A model generated the notes under the pieces. That model had not been told where the DNA came from. It saw only the letters and a program-made list of their open reading frames with translations, and did not search any database. DNA of 64,000 nt, taken from NCBI RefSeq assembly GCF_040712315.1, contig NC_134018.1:14900835-14964834 (forward strand), written 5' to 3'. Source of the stretch: Castanea sativa (taxonomy: Eukaryota; Streptophyta; Magnoliopsida; Fagales; Fagaceae). Positions within the stretch are counted from its first letter, which is position 1. Each line of letters begins with the position of its first letter. Shown here piece after piece: positions 56,427-64,000 of this stretch. The position numbers were made by a program, and so were the translations under genes.

Positions 56427-58989
56427 ATGGCACCTAAAGTGCGCAAATCAACTCAGGCTTGGAATCCTCTTCAAGGTTCCGGGCCTTCTTCTTCTTTTCC
56501 CCCCTCTCACATTTGGTTTTGTGATGAGAAGGCCTAGAAGGAATTTTCTAAGAACTTGCAGGAACGTGGCGTTCATTCGGGACGTCAGGTTATCCTGTCG
56601 GACTTTGCCGACACTCCTTTACCCTATGTCATTCGGACTTGGGGATGGGATTCTCTTTGTGAAAAATCCTTGGAGTGTCCCGTCGTGTTTATACAAGAGT
56701 TTTACTCCAATATACACTGCATCGATACCTTTGTACCTCGGTTTGCTACCACATTTAGAGGTACACGTATTGTAGTTACTCTGGATCTTATATCCGAGGT
56801 ACTGCATGTTCCCAGGGTAGTGCATCCTGACTACCCTGGCTGTGAGCGTCTCTGGATAGTGTCTAGAGACAAGCTTCTCTCTCACTTTTATGAGACTCTT
56901 TCCATATGGGGTGGTAAGCTAAACACCCCATACTCTGGCTTTGCCAAAGGCCCGAGATTCCTTAATATAGTGATGACATTTATGTTGGTTAAATACATGT
57001 TTGTATCGCATAGAAAATATACATAGTAGAAAATTAACAGATCTATTTTATTCGCAATTGTTAACATGTATGCAAATTTTAGAATTCAAGAATAAGAGAA
57101 CGTATCTTGGTGTGGTGAAATTCAAAACAAAAGATTAGAAGTACTCTAGAACACTTTTAATCTTCACTTTAATTCTACTTTACGCCCAATAAGTGTGGTC
57201 TCTTAATCAGTTTTCGAAAGGAGAATAAGAGAGTGTCTCACACTTACATACACACCATTTTACAATGATGTCACACATACTTATACAAAATTCTGTATGT
57301 TTCTCTCTTTGTTTCTAATTGATTATCTAATTGAGTTAGCCTTTTGGGCCTTTCCAATTGGGCTTTTGTGTGTGGCTTGGAATGGGATCAAAAGGGACCA
57401 ATAAGACACTAGCTCCAATGAGCCTTGGGTTTTTTTGTCAACTCTTGACAAGTCCAAAGTTACCATTAACTATATTTAATACCACTATATAAATATAGTT
57501 GCACTCTAGGCCTTATTTATAAATTATATCCCAAGACTTTATTATACATGCAACCCCTTCATAAAATATTCGTAGTAATACAAAGTCATGAATGTAGACT
57601 GTCACTTTGTAAATTACTACATCTTAATTCTTGAGTACCCGGTTTAATACTCTATGCTATTCATCATATATTTATGAAATTCAATTTCATATGTATATAT
57701 ACTTTAGTAACTCCTTACTAAAGTGGTTAGGCCTAACACTCTGAATAACCAAACCCATTAAACTTATCTCAAGGGAATATTTTGTATCTCCGTTAAGAGA
57801 CTATGAATTCCATCTTGAGAATATATGTTCCATCAACACTAAATGTGGCTGCCCAACATACTGAGGTTTTGATTGTGTCTTTAGATCTCACTCCTGATAT
57901 ATCAAAGTAACCTACATTTCATGATCAAGTCCATTATCCTCTCAGGATTAAGATTTCATGTAAATAGAAGTTCTGAGATTTATTATTCGTTTGACAGTCA
58001 TTAGAAGAATAATAAATCTCACAGCAGTATAGTTCAATATGTCTTAACTCTTAAAACATATCTACATACCAACTAGAAGTCTCCACTTTCATGATCAAGA
58101 CAAATCATCTTAGTTGATATGTTATAATCTTTGCAGATGAAATGCTCAATTTCATCACCGATTACGAACTATAATTCTGAGTTTACAAAAAACTTGTGAT
58201 TTATATCTTTTGTGACTTTTCACATAAATCACATACTATGCATCTCATGGACTATATGATAATGTCCAATATCCATGTCACCATTATTAATTACAACATT
58301 AAGTAATACATAATGTCATACATAGCATCATACAATAGGATTTAAGGGCACACATCCTAACAATTTACTCTTACTCCTTTGTCTCACTATAACTCCATCA
58401 CTAAGCCTTGTGCTCGTTTTCTTCTTGCTTTGATGGAGGATCTTTCTATCGAGTTTCCCTCTCATTTCATCACATCTATTCTGGATGTGTACTTGGACAT
58501 TGCTATACGTGATAAGCTCATATTTCCTTCGGCTATCACACGAATCTTGTAGCACTTTCACATTCCCATTCCTTCCTCTCATTTCTTCACTGCCATAGGT
58601 GCCATCAGCATTGGTTCTGTTCGGCGGAGCAAGGCCTAGCTTCAATTGAAGTAGCCACGAGTGGAGACAGATGATCCTGCCGCTTCTGCTGTTCCATCTT
58701 CTTCCACTCCTTCTACCTCCGCAGCTGGTGAAATGACCCTCGAGCCATCATGGTGCAGCTTCAGTGGATGGAGGCTGTATTTGGTGGTTGTCTTGACTAT
58801 CTCACAGATGAGATGTGTCAGATGAACACCCGAGTTGGTCGTATTGCCCCCCGACAATCTCACATGGCTGGCTTTGCACCTTCTCCCTCTCCTTCTCTAG
58901 AGGCCTCGGCCGATGAGGGTGATGGTGATGATGAGGACAAGAATGATGCTAGCTCTTCCGGTGATGATGAGATGACGACCTCTCGGTAA
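56427..58989 (+). pseudogene. ORF2, Transposase_32-like, split by a solo LTR (element C)
   Basis: From ATG 56427: MAPKVRKSTQAWNPLQG, SHIWFCDEKA, one TAG, then a long frame with GVHSGRQVILSDFADTPL, GWDSLCEKSLECPVVFIQEFYSN, FRGTRIVVTLDLISEVLHVPRVVHPDYPGC. Interrupted at 56982 by solo LTR G. It resumes at 58368: EDLSIEFPSHFI, RDKLIFPSAITRIL, then a Ser/Pro-rich and strongly acidic tail ending at 58989. Two more stops after the insert. MAPK plus basic residues at the start and the acidic end are shared with A. Function unknown. Confidence 0.75.
56983..58362 (-). repeat. Solo LTR G (Copia type, reversed) in ORF2 of element C
   Basis: TGTTGG...CTAACA on the plus strand; on the minus strand TGTTAGGATGTGTGCCCTTA. 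Perfect target duplication ATTTA (56978-56982 and 58363-58367). 1380 bp, no internal region. The minus-strand start is a motif seen at the start of a widespread plant Copia LTR group (from memory, not checked). Confidence 0.88.
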
Positions 58990-59539
58990 CTTGCCCTTTG
59001 TCATTCATGACAAAAAGGGGAAGTAGTTTTGGGTTTGAGAGTAGTCTTGTACGAGTTAGTATAGCACTTTTTTATTAGGGGGAGTGTGTATAGTTTTGAG
59101 GATATAGTGAGGACTTGATGTATTTTTCTTTTCTTATCTTTACATTAGCCTCTTGTATACAGGTCTTGTGACCATTTTATTATGACATACATTGTACTTT
59201 ATTTTCATATATATATGATGATGATGTATGTGTTTATTCACCTATCTTTACATGTGTTGTTTCTTTTCTCTCTTTATATACATGTTTCTTTATGTACGCA
59301 ATCTTTATTTTTGTTTCACACATGATGCCTTGATGAGTTTTGTTTAAATGTTTTAGAAAGACAGGTTGTGAAAGTCTATCGTACCATGAATTCTTTTCTT
59401 GCAAAAATTTTCAAGAGTTTATGTTAGGGTTAGGTTTATTTTGTAATTTTACAAGTGGTTATGAGTTTAGTGATTTAAAAATTCTCTCATGATTATTTGT
59501 TTTGTTGTGGTTTCGTCACATATTGCCAAAGGGGGAGAT
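58990..59539 (+). other. 3' non-coding region and PPT (element C)
   Basis: Matches A 7813-8372. PPT AAAGGGGGAGAT at 59528-59539, just before the 3' LTR. Confidence 0.75.
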
Positions 59540-61912
59540 TGTTAGGGATATATTTTTGTAATTGGCTAATCCTTTGACAAAACACAATTTACTTGTAATT
59601 AGGTAAATCTAGGATGTATTTAATACTTCAAGAAACAAGTGTTTAAGTTAAGTATTTGATGAGAATGCAAATTGTCACATTTTTCTCCCTTAATGTTTAC
59701 TCTTTTATACTTATTTGGTGCCTAAATGTACTCATTATTCTTATATGTTGATTTAGGATGCAAATGGAGGCATTAAGTGCAAAACGTAGCTAATTGGGCG
59801 ATTTTGGACAACTTTGATATCGCTTTGTAATCTGGATATAACTCTCTCATTCGAGCTTTGATTGAGATGATTCAAGATGCTATGGAATGCCAAGACAAAT
59901 CTCTACAACTTTCATGTTTTTAGTTTTAAGAGATACGGGATGCATCAAGGTCGAAATCGGGCTTGAAGTTGCTGCACCTGCACTGTTGATGCTCTGGATC
60001 ATTCCTTAGCCTGCAATTCTAATACGCGGATCTGATGGGGTTTATTTTCGAAAGCTTCCTGGTCTGATGCACTAAAATTCTAGCAGAAAATCACCACTTT
60101 CCTAGTTATATTAGGACTTTTTTATTTTTAATATTTTCTTTACTTAGTCAGATTTGGATATTATTATTTAGAATATTTTTAGGAGATTTTGTAGGCTTAG
60201 GAAAGGGGGAATTAACGTGTAAAAGAGGGGAGGTAAAATCACATTTGATACACACCTCTCTCTCCCCTCTTCTCTAATTTTCTCCTTTGAGTTTCTGTCA
60301 TGGCCCTGTGTGGCTAAAACTTTTATACTTGGTTGAAGGAAATGGAAGCCTCGAAATCAATAAAACTGTGAGATCTTTTTTTTTTTTTTTTTACTGTTCA
60401 ATTTATGCTTTTAATATCGGATGTTTTTCTGTGCCTATTTTCATGACTGTCTCGTTTAATTACTAGGAGGCCTACTAGTTTATTATTCATTGCAATCTAC
60501 CGCAAGGTTAGATATCAAATCCGTAATTGTTTGATCCCTCTAATTTGTGAAGCAATCAAGATTTAATGATTTGCTGCATCAGAAATTATTAGATCTTAGG
60601 AAGAATGCTCGACTAAATTAAATGCATCTGCTTGCGTTTGTGTTGTTTAGCTTCATCGATCTCTCTAGTTCTTAAGGCTGTTACTAAATTAAAGCTTTAG
60701 CACTTATCTTGGGTTGTTTAGTAGTTAGGGTTAATTAGATCGCTTGTTTTCTAATTAATTGCGACTAAGGAGAAATAGGAAAATAGTTCCAACGATGAAT
60801 ATTCAAAGTGTGAATTGATACATACTTACATCAATGATTAGTTTAAAATTCCGATGGTGGAAATTAACTAAGACCAAGGTTTGTTCTTCTGATTGAATTC
60901 AATATTTTAATTTGAATTGTTCCTTAGTTGTTTTTCTTAAAATTCTTTTCCTTATACTCAAACCCCCCCTCCTTGTTTACGTAGCATAAAACTAGGTTAG
61001 ATACTCTCCGTGGGAACGATCCTTACTCGCACCACTACATATATTTTTAGGAGTATAGGTTTTATTTTTGGTTGCCTGCGATAGCACACCAGTATTGAAG
61101 CCACACAAGTCTGATCAAGAAACAAGTGAAGGAAGTGTTGTTTATTAAAGCTTGACAGAAGTCTCGACAGAATCATTTTTATCGAGATTTAATGTTAAAG
61201 CTTGACACAAGCTGTATCTATCGAGAATTACGAAATTAGATTTTCCAGATCTGATTACAAGCATATTCCTATGTATTTGCATAGGGTTTCTTTTCTCACA
61301 ACCCTAGACATATATAAGGATTATTTTAAAGGGCGTCGTGCATGCATTGTGTGACCGAATGCAAAAAGTGGTCTAGTTCATTATTCTCTCTAAAGAAGCT
61401 ACTCCATCTTTGCACCAAGGGCTTTGTGACCAAGGAGTTTCTTGATCTTCATTGTTGATGAATAGAAGAACTTTGCAGCCAACAATCTTCTTCAAGTTGG
61501 TGAGTTAGTCATGTACTGGGATTCGTGCATCATTGGTTAGTTATGTACTGGGATTCGTGCATTGAACGGAGAGATTGATACTACAATACAAGTCCAATTG
61601 TGTATTGGGGTAAGGGTTCAACTATAGGTTAGTATTTCAGGATTGGCCAAAGGGTTTGGTAAGATTCCTTATACTTTTTGTGATTGATAATAGTAGATTC
61701 TAGGGAGTGGTAACTTTAAATTCACTCTGTGGGGTTTTACCTCAGTGGTTTTTCCCATTCATAAACAAATCTCCTGTGTAAAATTTATTTTCCCTTGCAT
61801 TTAGGTATTTGGTGATTTGTTTGTGTTATCACACTATTGCATATAATTTGACTAATTAATTAACTTGTGTAATTAATTAATTTGGATGGGGTCAATTGAT
61901 TTTTACCCAACC
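59540..61912 (+). repeat. Element C 3' LTR, split by solo LTR H
   Basis: 59540-59656 and 61092-61912. Without the insert and one duplication it is 933 bp, against 936 bp for the 5' LTR. The last base differs (CAACC for CAACA), which fits the ATCTC duplication. Confidence 0.88.
59657..61091 (+). repeat. Solo LTR H inside the 3' LTR of element C
   Basis: TGATGAGAATGC...GCACACCA, perfect duplication GTATT (59652-59656 and 61092-61096). 1435 bp, non-coding. The end region CTCCGTGGGAACGATCC near 61003 recalls the 3' part of plant Ty3 (Athila/Tat-type) LTRs; I infer Ty3 from that alone. Strand is not certain. Confidence 0.8.
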
Positions 61913-62525
61913 ATCTCCAATAAAAAGATATTAAGCAAGGTTGTAACTTTAGGGTACAACTAATTTTGTAACTAAAATTTATCCTTAATCTAATATTTTT
62001 TATAAGTACACAAACTCTACATGAGTTTATTCTCAAAATGTGTGTACCTTGGTAAGTTTTTCTATAAGGATTTTTACTTCGTGAATAAATATGTTCACTT
62101 TGTGTAATTGTAGTTGTTTTCGTTCTTCATGATTTTATCTATATGTTATTTAATTCTTTTTCGGATCGTGATTATAAACCATCTTGATTACGAATTGAAT
62201 CAATACAATTCAAATTTGGTACTTCAAGTCAATGCGATATCTTCACTTTCTAGAAACAAGTGATAATATACCCATTTAAAGAAAATAGAATCATAAGTCA
62301 ATATTAAGAACCATTAGTATTTGTCTATCTCTTGTCACCCAACAACACTACAATGACTACATGTCAAAGACTCAAAAGTTTTTTTTTTTTTTTTATGCGA
62401 ATGTATGAATATGTGGCATGCATATAATGTGGACCTTGAAATTTGGGGAGAGCTTCATGGTGGGTGATTTAGAATATAAGTAATATTTGGTCTTGTTTTT
62501 AGGTTTATTGGCATAGTCCTGTAGC
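61913..62525 (+). repeat. Segmental duplication, copy 2, right part
   Basis: Continues 45825-46861. The end of the MITE (GTTGTAACTTTAGGGTACAA) at 61943, then TTTTTACTTCGTGAATAAAT, GGTACTTCAAGTCAATGCGA and GGTGGGTGATTTAGAATATA, in the order of copy 1. Homology stops near 62520, where a Copia LTR begins. Confidence 0.8.
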
Positions 62526-62996
62526 TGAAAGGAAAATGAAAGCTTGGAAGATAAGTAAAAAAGTTAATAGAAATAAATGGAAGTTGAGAGAGAGTTGAAA
62601 GGAATTCTCTAGAAAAGTGTATTCCAAGCATAATGAAAAATTGTACATTGAGACTCTATTTATAGAGTTCCATAATCGAACAAGTGGGTTTTTAATCTCA
62701 ACAAACCCATAACTAACTATTCTATCAAAATATATAAAATATCTAGTTTGCTAAAGAAAATATCTAGATTAGTTAATAATATCAGCAGCTCAACCATGGA
62801 GTCCTGGTGACCAGAAGCAGAGTAGAGGAAGAAGACTGAACAAGGCTCAAGATAGCTTTGTGTTGTTTCAACAGGGAATATGAGTCACATGTTTGTAAAA
62901 CGATGTCGTTTAAAGAGCAGACAAAACACGGTTCTGACTTAAGCAAACGATGCCGTTTATCTTTAAATGAAAACGGCACTGTTTGACAAGTTATCA
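62526..62996 (-). repeat. Copia-type LTR (3' LTR of a truncated element, reversed)
   Basis: On the minus strand TGATAACTTG...CTTTCCTTTCA, with a TCTATAAATAG TATA-like box (about 62655-62665). It directly follows the end of a Copia RNase H frame. No matching target duplication can be tested. Confidence 0.55.
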
Positions 62997-63200
62997 TTAT
63001 GTAGCCATTATATTTGAATCAAGAACCAGAGATTGGCTTCTTCCTCTCTCATCCCACTTCAAAGTCATAGGGGCGATAGGCAACATGATTTTGGATCTCA
63101 GAAAGATAAAATGAGCAGTTGGAAGGCTCTTTGTGAACACATTAGCTAGCTAATCATTAGTGGCAACATATTTAACTTGAAGATCCAATTCTCATCCTAG
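62997..63200 (-). pseudogene. Copia RNase H C-terminal fragment
   Basis: Minus-strand reading: LDLQVKYVATND-stop-LANVFTKSLPTAHF, which matches the LADxFTKxLP signature closing Copia pol proteins. It continues to a purine-rich GGGATGAGAGAGGAAGAAG, a possible PPT. One stop; everything upstream of this motif is missing. Confidence 0.65.
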
Positions 63201-63303
63201 TTTCTTTCAAGCAACGAGACAAAGAATCCATGACAGCAGGGGTCAAGGATCGACTCTAGGTTAAAAAACTTATAAACAAGAGCTGACCTTCTCTGATACT
63301 ACT
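63201..63303 (-). repeat. Leader and PBS of an E-family element, fused to the RNase H fragment
   Basis: On the minus strand: a PBS-like TAGTATCAGAG next to the LTR, then TTGACCCCTGCTGTCATGG, the same leader and gag start codon context as in A, C and D. About 40 codons on it joins pol sequence, so nearly the whole of gag-pol is deleted. Confidence 0.55.
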
Positions 63304-64000
63304 TGCTTGTTTGTTTAGACCCCTCAAACCAAATTGTTTAACCTAATATATTAACCAAGTGATTACTTAGGTTTATTATTCAGATCTAGGTTAAACAAGA
63401 AAATATCATATCATGCACAAAAGCGAAAAAGTAAATAACACCACGATATGATGACCTCGGAAAACCGATAAAACTGACTGTTTCAAGGTAAAAACCTGGA
63501 AAGAATTTGACTTAGCTATCCTTAAGTTAAACTAAATCCACTATAAGAGAATTGAAGTTTTTACAATCAGATTTAACCCTAAATCTATTGCTATCTCATG
63601 TAGTAACTTACTAATATGACCACGTGCAAGTTCCGAATTCACAAACTCCTTCTTTTCTTGAATTTACAACAACACTAGCCACCTTGCTTGTGACATTGAG
63701 ATCCCAGTCAAAGGTTTCGAATCACCATTAGTAATGATCTTGATGCAGCAACTATGTTCTACCAATGCTTGATAGTAGTTCTTTTTCGGTAGATTCTTGT
63801 GTAGTTAGAAGGTACAAAACCTCTCAGATCTCACAAAGAGTTACACACAAGTCTTTCCAAAAGTCTTCAAAACGTGGCTAGGGTTTCCTTTTTATATGTG
63901 GAGAAGTTTAAATGAAACCCTAAATGTTTTCGCGGGCTTGGGCTTGTTTGAAAATTCTGTAGAAAAACTGGACTTGTGATTTTCGATCGGTCGAGCCTAA
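63304..64000 (-). repeat. E-family LTR, reversed, runs off the window
   Basis: Parallel to 617-1449 (AACCAAGTGATTACTTAG near 63354, ATATGATGACCTCGGAAAA near 63445, CACATATAAAAAGG complement near 63890). It includes the last part absent from 617-1449. CpG words TTTTCGATCGGTCGAG begin at 63980. Confidence 0.75.

Larger units (their letters stand above)
46862..61912 (+). mobile_element. Element C: second A-type retrotransposon, with three nested inserts
   Basis: LTRs at 46862-47797 and 59540-61912 (the latter holding a 1435-bp insert). Target duplication ATCTC at 46857-46861 and 61913-61917. Removing the nested F element (49013-53760), solo LTR G (56983-58362) and solo LTR H (59657-61091) with their duplications leaves about 7.47 kb, against 7.51 kb for element A. 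Same order: PBS, Copia-type gag, non-coding module, word cluster, TATA, intron, ORF2, PPT. No pol. Confidence 0.9.

Overview
This window looks like nuclear DNA of a dicot, probably a woody one, with one recognisable host gene inside a thick stack of nested transposable elements. The base composition is AT-rich, introns are GT-AG, and the LTR retrotransposons carry PBS and PPT signals of plant type. The host protein is a subgroup Ib bHLH factor of the iron-response kind. The repeats recall Fagales genomes, but that placement is a guess; I identified no species.

Layout. 1-1449: mosaic of retrotransposon pieces. 1450-1862 plus 9379-10534: the 3' end of a Copia-type element (E), split by a complete 7.5 kb LTR retrotransposon (A, 1868-9373, TSD ATTGT). 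10582-11152: a 306-bp-period tandem duplication. 11409-12335: a solo LTR (F family). 14920-17331 (minus strand): a three-exon bHLH gene. 17.5-30.2 kb: AT-rich intergenic DNA with MITEs, tRNA-derived SINEs and a solo Ty3-type LTR. 30280-41966: a deleted Ty3/gypsy element (B, TSD ATAAT) holding a nested minus-strand element (D, 34308-39319). 42.0-46.86 kb and 61.9-62.5 kb: host DNA with a segmental duplication, whose second copy is split by element C (46862-61912, TSD ATCTC). C itself contains an F-family element and two solo LTRs. 62.5-64 kb: Copia remnants.

How the parts work together. A and C are two copies of one 7.5 kb family. Each has long LTRs, an initiator-Met-type PBS and a Copia-type gag, but no protease, integrase or reverse transcriptase that I can see. 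In place of pol there is a long non-coding stretch and then a second gene (ORF2) coding for a 'putative plant transposon protein' (Transposase_32-like). In A and C, ORF2 lies behind an apparent internal promoter: a cluster of short CpG-containing words, a TATATAAAG box, and a 5' UTR intron whose polypyrimidine tract is a (CT)n microsatellite. The F-family element nested in C has the same order (word cluster, intron, ORF2) with a different word. In each of four LTR families a short CpG-containing word recurs in the LTR, and in three of them also inside the element. This layout is the best candidate here for something not well described.

All coordinates, alignments and TSDs were read by eye. 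No search or alignment program was run, so identities are qualitative and edges may be off by a few bases where I say so.
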